A DNA stretch of 27,500 nt from Chrysomallon squamiferum (GCA_012295275.1 CM022672.1:33149716-33177215); one strand, 5' to 3'; numbered from the stretch's first letter, positions 1-10,964 are shown. A program made the numbers and translations. Notes: a model not told the origin generated them from the letters alone.

Positions 1-264
1 TAATTTTTACACTTGTGGTTTTTACACAGTCCATTCAAACCAGTTACATAATAACTCAGTTATGCAATTTTTAAAACAGAAGGAATAAAGAAATATTTTA
101 ATTAAGACATTTTATATATAAAAAATAAGTGTAAAAACTACAAAAATAATTATGTGTTTATATATCTTTTGATTTTTTTTACATCATGTATGATTGAGAA
201 AAGAAATCAAAATATGAATTTTGTTTTAAATTAAACATAAATAGATACAGGGATATGATACAGT

Positions 265-330
265 ATTAGACCTAGATGCTATGGTTTGTTGGATCAAATC
301 CTCTAGATGGATTACTGAGCCATTTCTCAT
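265..330 (-). mobile_element. Possible tRNA-derived SINE fragment
   Basis: Read on the minus strand, TGGCTCAGTAATCC resembles a tRNA A box, and GGATTTGATCC about ten bases downstream resembles a B box (consensus GGTTCGANTCC). The spacing is shorter than in a real tRNA and no cloverleaf forms, so at most this is a decayed SINE head. Weak evidence. Confidence 0.22.
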
Positions 331-477
331 TTTATAAATGTTGATGTATAATAATATCCTGTATATGGGATGGTGCACAGAAATAATCACTTACTGCTAA
401 TTAGAAAGTGTGATCTATGAAGTATTAGAAGCAGTTGTCTTCTTGTTTTCTGACATGTCTTTACCTGTACAGACACA

Positions 478-536
478 CAGACACACAGACACACAGACAG
501 ACAGACAATCAGGTTGACAGACAGACAGACACTGAC
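478..536. repeat. (ACAG)n/(ACAC)n simple repeat
   Basis: Interrupted ACAC and ACAG tetranucleotides. The surrounding 1-700 holds nothing else that I can assign, apart from a possible SINE fragment at 265-330. Confidence 0.8.
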
Positions 537-703
537 ACATTAATATGAGTGGAAATGAGTGCAGTCCTGGCCTTAGCTGTAAACAGACATTACAAAAATG
601 TATTTATATCATGTCTGTTTAACCAGCCATTTTTGTTTACTAATTATTTTTTACTTTTAAAAATTTTAATAACTATCATGAGCATTTGGAAATAATGATA
701 TAT

Positions 704-783
704 GTGTGTGTGTGTGAGTGTGTGTGTGTGTGTGTGAGTGTGTGTGTGATAAGAAAACACAGTTTAAGATGTTGGTTGTGTAC

Positions 784-841
<58 letters not shown>

Positions 842-883
842 TAAGAAAACACAGTTTAAGATGTTGGTTGTGTACAGGTGTGT
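704..883. repeat. (TG)n arrays with a 92-bp tandem duplication
   Basis: Two TG arrays (704-747 and 786-840) are each followed by the same 43-base unique segment, gataagaaaacacagtttaa and onward (748-790 and 840-882), with no mismatch that I can see. The period is 92. The unit is therefore 'unique segment plus TG run', duplicated recently. Confidence 0.85.
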
Positions 884-1042
884 AGCTGTTTCGTGGACAC
901 CAAAGTTTTCACACATTTTGCAAGCAGCTTGCTCACTGAGTGACCACTGATTTCAAACTGTCTATTTCATTCAGGCCAATCATAAAGGCAGATTCCATTA
1001 TAGTTAGAGGGGTGAGGGGGTATTCAAAATTTCCTTTAGAAC

Positions 1043-1085
1043 TATAATAATAATAATAATAATAATCATATAATAATAAAAATAA
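1043..1085. repeat. (TAA)n microsatellite
   Basis: Seven or more ATA/TAA units with one CAT interruption. Confidence 0.8.
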
Positions 1086-1259
1086 TTTGACTATATACAC
1101 AGACTATATTCGATATTTTTTTATAATTTAAAAAGAATATATAATCGATTTTTTTTATTTTAATAAATTTCCTATCACCCCCTCTATAATTTATATCTGG
1201 ATCCTCCCTGACATTATTAATCAAAGCCATCATAAAGCAGTTAATGATTTCTCAGGTGA

Positions 1260-2210
1260 GGTGATTATGTCTAGCAGGTGAAAACTGGTCAATACCGAAA
1301 CATGCCTGCATAGCAACGACACAAACCTCACTTTCGCGTGCTTGGAAACCACCCACCACCCACCCCCCCAACCTGCCAGAAAGGTGTCTTCACGTCACAG
1401 TAGACTTTTGTGCGTCTGTATTATTTTTAATCTCGTGACCCACGCCGAGTACAGCACCCAGTCAAACCACACCGTGACGTTCACAATACAACAAATTTTT
1501 TTTCTCTCTCGCTAAACATGTCACGGATCACTTAGACGTTTGATCGACTGAAAGGAATCACAAATCAGCTTATTTCTGTCTGTTTGTTTGTTTGTTTGTT
1601 TGTGTGTTTACAAACAAAAAAGTGAAACCTATTGGTTTATTTTTCCGCAGTACGTTTTTTAAAAAAATATTCAAAACTGTACACTGACTAAAAGAAGATG
1701 GCAAGCAATCACAGCTTGTAGAGAGTGCTTTGAGCTACAACAGCAACAGGAACAACAACAACAACAAAAGGTGCTGGATTGAAAAACAGGTTTTCATGTC
1801 TACCCAAAAATAACTCAGCTGGTTTGGATGATAATAGGTTTGAAACCGACCTGGAGAAATATGATTTGAATGGACATTTCTGGAATGGGACGTAAAACGC
1901 AAGCGTAGTTCTTATTCTTTTTTCTTTTTTTTACAAATACTTTTTTATATTTTTTTTTTATCACAACTTGTGGAGGATTATTTACATATGAATGGTGTAG
2001 ATATTCAGCTGTTTAGTGAGGTGAATGCAAGGAGGTCTATGACATGATCTCAGTGTAATAATAAAAACTGTTCACCAAGGACTGCGTTGGGAGAAACGAG
2101 GTACAAAGAATCGTTCACCTGTGTCACTTGTCGATACCTTCAAAACACTCAGTGTTTTTAAAAAAAAATAACCACACCCATTTTCTCATGAGGGGAGAAA
2201 GAGCCAGTAG
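1260..2210 (+). promoter_or_regulatory. Candidate promoter and untranslated first exon of the arrestin gene
   Basis: This block is clearly less AT-rich than its surroundings and free of long microsatellites. It has CpGs, a C-rich stretch near 1351-1373, and two TGACGT cores (CRE/ATF-like): one on the minus strand at 1392-1397 and one on the plus strand at 1475-1480. It ends in a good 5' splice site, AG followed by gtaaga, at 2210/2211. Pairing that donor with the acceptor at 5323 gives a 3113-bp leader intron. No long ORF is present, so any exon here would be non-coding. The transcription start cannot be placed by eye. This is an inference from base composition plus splice signals. Confidence 0.35.
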
Positions 2211-2478
2211 GTAAGAAGAGTTTATATTGCTTGGTTAAAAAAAATGTTTCTTCAAGTTTTATGGTTTTTTTTAAATGTTGTGATAGCGAATGTTAAAGAT
2301 GTTAACTTTTTAATCTCACTTCATCAGTTTTTATACTTTTAGAAAAAAACAACAACTATTACTTGAAATTAAATATGTGTTATAGAAACTGTTATGTAAC
2401 ATTATAACATGTGTATCAGTATAATAATACATGATATATAAATAAAATGTACACACATTTGATATCTGATGATTCTTT

Positions 2479-2522
<44 letters not shown>

Positions 2523-3081
2523 AATGTCATTTTCATATACATGTACAACAAAGAATATAAAATATGTATGTATGTATATACAAATTTATGATCACATGCT
2601 CAATCTACACACTGAAATTAATTCTTTTATATATATATATATATATATATATTTGAATTTTCCACAAAGGTCAGCATGAACTGTTGCCACTGTTATTCCA
2701 ATATACAAAATATATTGATTACTGGCCACTGTATATTGTAAACATAGCACAGAAAAGAAATGCACACAATAAACCTGTATTATACAACACCTTGTCTAAT
2801 ATTTCAATAACGAAAAACCCTCCAGAAATCCTGACTTCAACTAACAGTATCAGCTATTTATAGAATATAAAAATATACATATATATGTATATTAAATGAC
2901 TTATCTGGTGTACACTGTCTGCATCTAATTGTATTAAAAACATTCTCTATAAATAAACTGATAGAAATGTTAGTGGTCTAACGTTTCATAATAATAAAGG
3001 TAATATTTCATGGGTTACTCTTACTGATAATCAGTGTTTTTTTTTTTTTTACTGTACTTTACTACACACAACACACACATA

Positions 3082-3182
<101 letters not shown>

Positions 3183-3240
3183 AACAAGAAACTATTCAAC
3201 AACCATCATAAAACAAATTACAACAGAAATTAGCCCAAAG

Positions 3241-3470
3241 TGAAAAAGAGGAAATCGCAGATCAATAATTAATTAATTAAAAACAAATCATAATATCAAA
3301 AATATACTTCATTATTACTTAACACAGAATGAAAACACTCTGATTACAGACTAAACTGAAAGAGAAGAAATTGCAGATCAATAATTAATTAATTTGGAAA
3401 ACATATACATAATAAATATACTTCATTATTACTGAACACAGAATGAAATCACACTGGTTAACATACATAG
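3241..3470. repeat. Two-copy direct repeat, period 116 bp
   Basis: The segment starting gaaatcgcagatcaataatt at 3251 recurs from 3367 with a few substitutions, and the two copies end in similar 'acacagaatgaaa-cac' sequence. Confidence 0.8.
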
Positions 3471-3720
3471 TAAGTAGACCAGAAGTTGATTTATTTTTAA
3501 CAGCTGTTTGAAAAAGAAAAATGGAGAAATCTTGTTATACTGGACCCTCAGGTTTGGTAATGCTCATGAATATTCATGACTCTTTTGATTATAAAGAAGA
3601 TGAAAAATGAGTATTTTATTAATATCCAATACATCTAGCTACAGAAAGTTACTGAAATAGGAGATGCCACCTTTATAACCATAGTTTCTTTTTACCTGAC
3701 TTATCATCTAACTGTTATAA

Positions 3721-4135
3721 AGATGATGATGATGATGATGATAATAATAATAATAAAATTGATAATAATAATAATAATATTAATATTAATAATAATAAGA
3801 TTATTATTATTATTATTATTATTAATGATAATAATGTTAATATTAATAATATGATATAATAATGATAATAATAATATGTGTTAATGATAAAGGTAATGAT
3901 GGGGGTATTGTTAAGAACAAAAAGTCATAATAAATAAAAATAATAAAAATGATAATAATAATAAAATAATTATAATAACAATAATAATAATGTTAATATT
4001 AATAATGATATAATAATAATAATAATAATAATATAATAATAATAAATAATGTTAATATTAATAATGATATAATAATAATAATAATCATCATCATAATAAT
4101 AATAATAATAATAATTATAATATAATAATAATGGC
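3721..4135. repeat. (TAA)n/(ATG)n trinucleotide region
   Basis: About 400 bp of AAT/TAA units starting with a short ATG-type run, interrupted by the non-repeat 'gggggtattg' segment near 3900. Internal copies such as 'aatgttaatattaataat' recur at 3990 and 4048. Confidence 0.9.
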
Positions 4136-4300
4136 AGAAAAATCAATGAGCTGTGAAATTAGAATTATCACCAGTTTTTATGCTAATATAAAAAAAATAA
4201 GAAAATGATTCATTCAGCTTAAATAACTAATTATTTTCAGTCCCCAAGGTTTGCAAACTACTGTGAACCATTTGAAGAGCTGAACATTAAACTTCCTTTT

Positions 4301-4474
4301 ATATACAACATAAAGATTAAAAAGATTGTATATACAACATAAAGATTAAGAAGATTATATTTACAACATAAAGATTAAAAAGACTGTATTTACAATATAA
4401 AGATTCAAAAGATTATATTTACAATATAAAGATTCAAAAGACTATATTTATAACATAAAGATTCAAAAGATTTC
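4301..4474. repeat. 29-bp minisatellite, six copies
   Basis: The word AAAGATT starts at 4312, 4341, 4370, 4399, 4428 and 4457, exactly 29 apart. The consensus around it is 'tatttacaacataaagatt' plus ten bases. Copies 1-3 and 4-6 share different variants (aaagattaa versus aaagattca), showing the order of expansion. Confidence 0.92.
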
Positions 4475-4734
4475 GATAAACTTCCTTGCTCCAGACAATA
4501 ACAATAAGAATTAAAGTATTATCTATGTTAATGACAGAAATAAAAGTAATAAGAAAAGTAATAATTATTACAAAAAATAGTAATAAGATTTCAGATGTGA
4601 TCTTAATGGAATAATCAGTTTGTTATAGTAATTATTATTTCGTATTATTGTTGTTAACAAATATCATAATCATCAATTTTATTCTTATGTTAACATTACT
4701 GTTGTCTTTATTAACATTATTACAATTATTACTA

Positions 4735-4935
4735 TATTATATTATTATTATTATTATTATTATTATATTATATTATTATTATTATTATGTTATATTATTA
4801 ATATTATTATTTTAACATTATTATTATTATTATGTTATATTATTAACATTATTATTTTAACATCATTATCATTATTATTTTATCATCTTCATCATTATCA
4901 TCATCATCATCATCATCTTTATTATGACCACCATT
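4735..4935. repeat. (TTA)n and (ATC)n trinucleotide region
   Basis: TTA/ATT units up to about 4880, then ATC units to about 4918. The Met/Ile-rich minus-strand ORF over it is an artefact. Confidence 0.9.
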
Positions 4936-5323
4936 ATCTTCATTATTGTTGTTGATGTTGTTGTAACGTTGCTGATGTTGTTATTAAAACAATAGATTTT
5001 CATGCAATGATTTACGACAGGAAAAACAAGTGTTGCTACTTCAGTATAATTATACATTATTCTTTAAAAATATATTTAAAATTTTTCATTTTAATTTTAA
5101 TTTTTTTGTTTGTATTGTTGATACACCTTTAAGCAGAAGTATAAAACCAAATTATTTGGCCATTTCATCACCTCCCCCAGCTCTGTTTGCTAGACCCTCC
5201 TTACACGAGATCTAAAACTACCTAATTAAGTTTATCCAGAGTATATACCTAACCATATAGATAATTCATGACGATGTTCTTATTGATTCTTTCTCTCATT
5301 TTTCTTTTTTTTTTTCTTTTCAG

Positions 5324-5502
5324 TGTAATTTCTACCTATCAATGTAAAGAAGACAAAAGAACCAGAATGGAAATAAGCTGTGTCATTTCTCATTGCTGTA
5401 CTGTGTAAACACTAAGTATATATATAAAAATAAAAAAAGGTGATAGAATAAAAAAAGAAAAATAATAAAATTGAGAGAAAAATAAAAAAATAAAAAACAA
5501 AG
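5324..5502 (+). promoter_or_regulatory. Spliced 5' leader of the arrestin gene with two upstream ORFs
   Basis: A long pyrimidine tract (5288-5320) followed by CAG makes a strong 3' splice site ending at 5323, so transcripts probably enter this exon here. Before the arrestin start there are two other ATGs. ATG-TAA at 5342-5347 is a minimal start-stop uORF. ATG at 5367 opens 13 codons ending at TAA 5406-5408. Both would reduce initiation at 5503 if the leader is used as drawn. The last 90 bases are almost only A and T/G (A-rich) and carry no further structure that I can see. The splice use is inferred. Confidence 0.5.
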
Positions 5503-6681
5503 ATGTCGACTTTTGAGCAGATGTCGATATCTCTGGAACACGACATAGATGAGCAGTACCAGTACCAGCCGGGTGAAATCCTCAGGGGTCATGTTTCCCT
5601 GACCACTGGCCGGCCAGCTTTCGTCCGTTCCATTTCCATAACGATAACGGGGGAGGGGAAAGTGGGGTGGGAGGATGAACACACCCAGGAGTCGTTCACC
5701 GCGGAGGAGGAGTACATCAACGCCACGAAGGTCATCGTCGAGACGAGCGAAACGAAGCCGCTGACCCTGGGGCGGGGGATGCACGAGTTCCCCTTCGAGT
5801 ACCACCTCCCTGCCAACCTCCCCTCCTCCTTCATCGGCAAGTTCGGCAGTGTCACGTACCTGCTGAAAGCCGCGATGCGCGGGAACCGGAGCAGCGACCA
5901 CGTCATCACCAGCGAGCCGTTCCTCGTGCTGCGGCAGAGGGTGCTGCCGAAGTCGGTGGAGGCACCACTGGTGCTGACGAGGAAGAAGTGGCTGTGGTCG
6001 CTGTGCACGTTCGGGAAGATCTCAGTGAAGGTGGCCGCGGACCGGCAGGGTGGAGTCCCGGGCGAGGACCTCTTCGTGCAGGCCGAGGTGAAGAACAAGA
6101 CGAGGAGGACGATCACGGCGCTGCAGGCCGCCATCGTCATGGACAGCAGCTACCATGCCAGCAGCCGCACGACCACGTTCAGGCAGATCGTCAACAAGAA
6201 GCGTGACGAGGTCGAGGTGGGCCACAACGAGGCCAGACGCTGGACGGCCGTGCGTCTGGCTGTCCCGCCGTACATCCCCGAGTCGAAGCTCGAGTTCTGC
6301 GACATCATTGACCTCGCCTACGTGTTCCAGTTCCGGGTGGAGCTCACCGGGGGCACAGAAATCACCCTCCAGGCTCCGTTGCTGATTGGAGCCAACCCCG
6401 CAGGCCTGGAGTTCCCGGAATCACACGAGAAGGGCAAGAAAATCAACAGTCAGTGGACCATCAGCACAAAGGGAATGGCTTACAAGGAAGATGGTGGGGT
6501 TGCCAATGGCGACCACGAGAGTGGCGGGAATGCTTGGAATGCTGGGGTGCCTGAGATGCGTCCTGATTATTCGGTGGTGAAAAATCCTCTGTTTAAAAAA
6601 GACTCGTTCATCACGACAGTCGGACAGCAGCGTTACACATCGACTGAGTCGATCGAAATCATGGAGAATACTCGGTTATGA
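5503..6681 (+). CDS. Arrestin domain-containing protein (alpha-arrestin, ARRDC-like), intronless coding region
   Basis: The 392-residue protein has the two-lobed arrestin plan. An N-terminal arrestin fold covers about residues 8-148 (YQPGEILRGHV at 21-31 and FPFEYHLPANLPSSFIGKFG at 96-115, the usual 'F-F-LP--P-SF-G--G' signature). An arrestin C fold covers about 165-297 (GKISVKV, then PGEDLFVQAEVKN, VPPYIPES, C-II and a closing PLLIG). Alpha-arrestins are known adaptors that link membrane proteins to ubiquitin ligases and endosomal sorting; that role is inferred here from the family. The tail (298-392) has no PPxY motif, unlike ARRDC1-4 and TXNIP; the nearest string is RPDY at 353-356. Vertebrate ARRDC genes have several coding introns, whereas this one has none. 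The start is fixed by an in-frame TAA at 5491-5493 and an A at -3. CpG-rich, GC-rich codon use contrasts with the flanks. I cannot name the exact orthologue; an ARRDC5-like or lineage-specific paralogue is possible. Confidence 0.93.
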   Translation: MSTFEQMSISLEHDIDEQYQYQPGEILRGHVSLTTGRPAFVRSISITITGEGKVGWEDEHTQESFTAEEEYINATKVIVETSETKPLTLGRGMHEFPFEYHLPANLPSSFIGKFGSVTYLLKAAMRGNRSSDHVITSEPFLVLRQRVLPKSVEAPLVLTRKKWLWSLCTFGKISVKVAADRQGGVPGEDLFVQAEVKNKTRRTITALQAAIVMDSSYHASSRTTTFRQIVNKKRDEVEVGHNEARRWTAVRLAVPPYIPESKLEFCDIIDLAYVFQFRVELTGGTEITLQAPLLIGANPAGLEFPESHEKGKKINSQWTISTKGMAYKEDGGVANGDHESGGNAWNAGVPEMRPDYSVVKNPLFKKDSFITTVGQQRYTSTESIEIMENTRL

Positions 6682-7500
6682 TCATAGTTTTTAAATTAAA
6701 AAAAATAATAATTAAAAATTTAAAAAAAAAATTTGTTTTAAAAGATGATTACTGGTGGATGTGTGTATCATTTGTTAAAATGATTTATAAAACAGAAAAA
6801 AAAAAAAAATAAAAAAAAATAAAAAATTGGAGAAAAAATAATCTCAGTACAAATGGATTTATTTGTTATGAACTGAAATTTTTTTTTTAATATTTATACT
6901 TTGTTGACCGAACAGAAATGGTGAAAAAAAATGATTAAAAATACCCAAGTGTGACTTCATGTGGATTTTTAAATTTTTTTATTTTTGTTTTTAAAGGCAA
7001 TTAATTGCAATTACAGTTCCTGATTGTAAACCTGTTTGTGGATGAATCACTTGGTAATAAAAAGACAGAGATGATGAAAAATATTCAGTTCTGTGTGAAA
7101 CTGTGGATTTATGTGTGTTTAAACTGGACAGACGCAAGAAATAATCTGCTGAAATGTGTTTGTTCATTCTACTTCACTCACTGTCATTTATGAATCACTG
7201 GAACGAGGTAACCAAGTTAGATTAGAAATATTTACATTTCAAATACTGTTAAAAGCAAAGGGAAGAAGATAGGTTAAAAAAGGGAATTTTATAAATTTAA
7301 AAAGGGAAGGCTATTGTTAAAAATGAAAGAATATAGTTAAAAAGGAAGGAATATAGTCAAAATGATATTGTTAAAAGGGAATTGTTATTGTTAAAAATGG
7401 AAGGATATTGTTAATTATTACTACCTGCACTGCAATATGTTGTTTTTTATAGAAAAATAAAATTACATCTTTTATAAAAATAATTTTTTATTGTTTCCTA
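6682..7500 (+). other. Probable 3' untranslated region of the arrestin gene
   Basis: After the TGA stop the sequence is A/T-rich with several AATAAA hexamers. Two lie close to the stop (about 6809-6814 and 6819-6824, in an A-rich run, so not very specific). A cleaner one at 7456-7461 is followed by a T-rich stretch. If the distal signal is used the 3' UTR is about 0.8 kb. There is no stable coding frame. The end of the transcript is not certain. Confidence 0.4.
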
Positions 7501-9296
7501 TTGTTAATACAATCACATTTTTTAATTAATATTTTGTATAATAAATTTTTATTATTATTATTTTTTTTTTTTTTATAAAGTTTTATTTTCTGTAAATAGA
7601 AATTTTAGTTTATTAGTTTACACTGAATGTAAACAAATGACATTACTGAATTTCAGTTTGTTGAAAGTGAAATATTCAGAAGGTTATTTTTGAATTGTCT
7701 GTCTGAATATTATTAAAAAAAAAAAAAAGTAATTTTGAAAAATTAACTTGTCATTCATTACAAGATCTATATTGGCCTTAAAAAAAAAATAAAAAAATAA
7801 AAAAATAAAAATAAAAATGTAAAAAAAAAAAAAAAAAAAAAAAAAACAACAACAACAACAACAGAAACGTATAGTAATATTTCATTTTTGAGGAGCATTA
7901 GAATTGTACAAAAATGTAACTCAACAGTTTTCACTAATTAAAAAATCAATAAACAGCCAATATATTTTTATATTAACAGTAATTCAAACCGGCCATTAAC
8001 CAAATCCTATTAATCAATATAATGGAGGGTTTTTTTTGTGTTTTTATTTCTAATTAAAATTAATAAACTGAATTTTTAAACAGCATGTCATAAAATTTTA
8101 ATATCAAGTTATTCCATATTAACTGTTATAACTGTGAGTTGGAACATGAAAAATAAATGAACCACTGTATTGATAGAAATCATCATATGCATTTGTATTT
8201 CATTAGCTACACTTCAACTATAAACAGCAAAATATTTTTTTTTTAATATACACCTTACCGTAGGTAGCAGTACACAATTAAATATTTTAAGCTTACTGTC
8301 TAAAGGAATGTTAAAAAAAAATAAAAGCTAAAGAGAACAACATGAAGAAAAATAAATGAAAAATAAAAATAATAATAATAACAATAAAAAAGATATTCTG
8401 TTTGGCTTAAAGAAAAGGCAGCCATTTTGTTACTAGAAAATAATTTAATTTTAATTTTTGTTTATCCTGTTTAAAAAATATCTTGAGATTTACAAAGTAG
8501 TTTCATATAGGCAGCAAGAGTTCTTTGTTATAGAAAAAAAAAAAAAAAAAAAAAAAAAATTGGAATAAAATAAGAACCAGGAAGAGAAATATACATGCGT
8601 AACGAGAAAATAAAAAGTACATGTACCTGCATAATGAGAAAAGAAAGAAGAAGTGAAAAAAAATGAAAGTTGCATAATGAGCTGCTTTGAAAAGAAATCT
8701 GAATTGGCAAAACAGAAAACATGTCTGTGCATTGCAACACACAAAAGTACCTCAAAATAGTGATTACAAATGGCCTAATTATGTTTTGTATGTTGCTGAG
8801 TAAAATTTGTTATTGTGAGGTTGCTAGTAACTGTATTTTGTCTAGTAATTAATTATTTCAAATGTTTAGCTAACAGATTACTGAATTTTTTTTTTCATAT
8901 TCCACAGATATTGTAGTTTTGCTCACAAACATTTTAATTACTTTTCAAGAGATAATTTTATTATTTATTACTGTTGTAGATTGTTAAATTTCTTATTTAA
9001 TACAATTAAAAAATATTTAAGAAATGAAAAAAAAAAAAAAAAAAAAAAAATGTTTTAAAATTTTTTTAAGAAAACTTAGAATCAGACTTTAAAATTGTGT
9101 TCAGTCTAAATATTCATAAAGGAACACTATTAGAAATAATAATAAAATAAATAAATAAATAAATAAAATTAAGGATATATATAAATGAGTTAACACACAT
9201 AGAGGAAGGTAATAAAATCAGTCACGAGGAAGTTTATGAAATGTGTTTAGGCAACTTTTAGCCTCAGCTACAAAACACATATTTTAATAATAATAA
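7500..9296. other. AT-rich stretch without recognised genes
   Basis: It contains homopolymer and A-rich runs: T at 7561-7574, an AAAAT/poly-A/CAA tract at 7780-7862, A at 8535-8560 and A at 9028-9049. The overlapping minus-strand ORFs at 8490-8755 are Phe-rich because of the poly-A tract and are not coding. A possible splice-like pair on the minus strand (8257-8303) was examined and rejected. Confidence 0.6.
7780..7862. repeat. A-rich tract, AAAAT units, poly-A and (CAA)n
   Basis: AAAAAT units, then about 27 A (7820-7846), then five CAA units. Confidence 0.85.
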
Positions 9297-9534
9297 TAAA
9301 AAAATACAAAGTCAGACAAAAATTCAAAGCTTTCACACACGTTCATCACCCAGAATGATGCCAAGTTCTGGGAGGATGGAATCAAGAAGTTGCCTAAAAG
9401 ATGCAGAAAGACAATGGCAGAAAATATCACTTTTGTTGAAATAAATAAATCTGCGTGCAAAAAATCAGGATATTCTTCGAATTTCACTTTACAAAAATGG
9501 TTTGAACTTTGGTTCCCACCCCAGAATTTCAACG
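9297..9534 (+). pseudogene. Probable 3' remnant of a mariner-like transposase
   Basis: A plus-strand frame runs without a stop from about 9297 to a TAA at 9532-9534. It contains FWEDGIKKLPKRCRKTMAEN followed by ITFVE, which resembles the ending of mariner-family transposases (an F/Y-x-DGI-x-x-LP-x-RW-x-K motif shortly before the stop), with Cys where Trp is usual. A one-base shift after FVE would give an immediate stop, so the 30 codons that follow may be old untranslated sequence. No catalytic DDD residues, ITRs or start are visible. The longer minus-strand ORF here (9284-9532) is its shadow. A different transposon family is possible. Confidence 0.4.
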
Positions 9535-9801
9535 TTTAAGTTGTGTAAGCTGTCTGTTGGTAAATAATGTGATAGAAAAATGAAGAAAATAATCACTTGA
9601 TAATAAGTTTTAACACATCACTTATACTTAATAGAGCATTTAATAATTTTACTTTCTGTCTCTTGTTTTTCACCGTCTTTGTTATTTATCACTATACACT
9701 TCATTTTTTATTTGTTTCTTTGTTGAAATCTCTCTCTCCTTATTTCATTCTTTCTTCCCTTTTTCTCTCACTCGTGTATTATCTCACTAACCCACACATG
9801 C

Positions 9802-9803
<2 letters not shown>

Positions 9804-9868
<65 letters not shown>

Positions 9869-9924
9869 ATTCTCTCTAATTTATATACACACAGGCACAC
9901 ATACACAAACTCTCTCGCTCTCTA

Positions 9925-9986
<62 letters not shown>
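9804..9986. repeat. (TC)n-(AC)n compound microsatellite
   Basis: (TC)n at 9804-9862, an imperfect bridge with CACACA and further TC, then (AC)n at 9941-9986. Same order as at 3084. Confidence 0.93.
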
Positions 9987-9987
<1 letters not shown>

Positions 9988-10184
9988 GGACCAGTCATCA
10001 CAATTTAGTCTATATGTTTAAATCCTAAATGCACAGACATCTGTTAACTAAACACACACAGACACAGTTGAAGGTGAACACAAGAAAAGACACACCCTAT
10101 CATTTATTGTGCAGACGGCTTATATCAATATTCAACACAATCTTCAAATCTTCACAGTCACACAGAATTAACTGAGAATAAACA

Positions 10185-10245
10185 CAAGTCACAGCCCAGT
10201 GGTTAGACAACTCATTCACTGTGCTATTAGTCAGTGTTTTGTATC
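10185..10245 (+). mobile_element. Possible tRNA-derived SINE fragment
   Basis: The string AGCCCAGTGGTTAGACAAC resembles the 'CTCAGTGGTTAGAGC' A-box segment common in tRNA-derived SINEs. The expected B box about 35 bases on is only vaguely present (GTGTTTTGTATC). No target-site duplication or tail is recognised. Confidence 0.28.
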
Positions 10246-10380
10246 ATCTATTCATGTGTTACATGACACAACCCACTTGATAACAAAGAATGTGAAAATA
10301 AGATTTTTTTTTTTTTTTTAAATTCAACGTGCATGCAAAACTTCCACTAGAGGCAGCTGTTAGCAATGATTCTCTTTATT

Positions 10381-10398
10381 ATTTATTTAATTAACAAT

Positions 10399-10434
<36 letters not shown>

Positions 10435-10448
10435 TTAACAATTTATTT
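10381..10448. repeat. (ATTT)n array flanked by a direct repeat
   Basis: The word AATTAACA with its ATTT flanks occurs on both sides of the array (10389 and 10433, period 44). Confidence 0.8.
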
Positions 10449-10673
10449 TTCATGCTTTCTCTATGTACCTGTGTGTGTGTGTCTTTTTATTTATTTCTGT
10501 CTGCCTAACCCAACCTCTCTCAATTTGTCTCTTTATCTGTCTCTGTATGTATCTTATTCTTTCTTTCAGTGTCTGTGTGTGTGTGTCTTTGTCTATAAAT
10601 ATATACAGGAACACACACACAAATCCCCTGTCTTTCTGACTCTTTACCTTTAAAATTCACCTTTCTGCCTTAA

Positions 10674-10675
<2 letters not shown>

Positions 10676-10752
<77 letters not shown>
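10676..10752. repeat. (TC)n microsatellite
   Basis: About 38 uninterrupted TC units with no AC partner. Confidence 0.95.
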
Positions 10753-10754
<2 letters not shown>

Positions 10755-10964
10755 GTCACAGAGGTTTCTCTAGAACTGTATTTATTACAAATCTTGATCT
10801 CACAAACACAGAGAAAGACCAGTGTGGCAGAGAGATATTGTATAAGATACACACTTCAGATACGAGATACTGCCTGTAGCATGTTACAATCTTATGTAGA
10901 GCAAATTAAAATCTTTATTAACTTTTGTGTCTTTGCTCTTAGCCATTTCAAGATCACCATCCAG

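Noticed and set aside
2880-2895. Palindrome atatacatatatatgtatat as a possible structured element
   Set aside because: Expected by chance in TA-rich sequence of this kind.
5383-6385. Minus-strand and alternate-frame ORFs of 60-183 codons over the arrestin gene (for example 5589-6140 minus, 5988-6206 plus)
   Set aside because: Shadows of the GC-rich arrestin coding region; no family features and no independent start context.
8257-8303. A 47-bp minus-strand splice-like pair (tcctttag ... CTACG/gtaagg) as the next CCDC180 exon
   Set aside because: The phase fits, but the peptide (TVSLKYLIVYCYL) does not resemble the expected family sequence and no following exon continues it.
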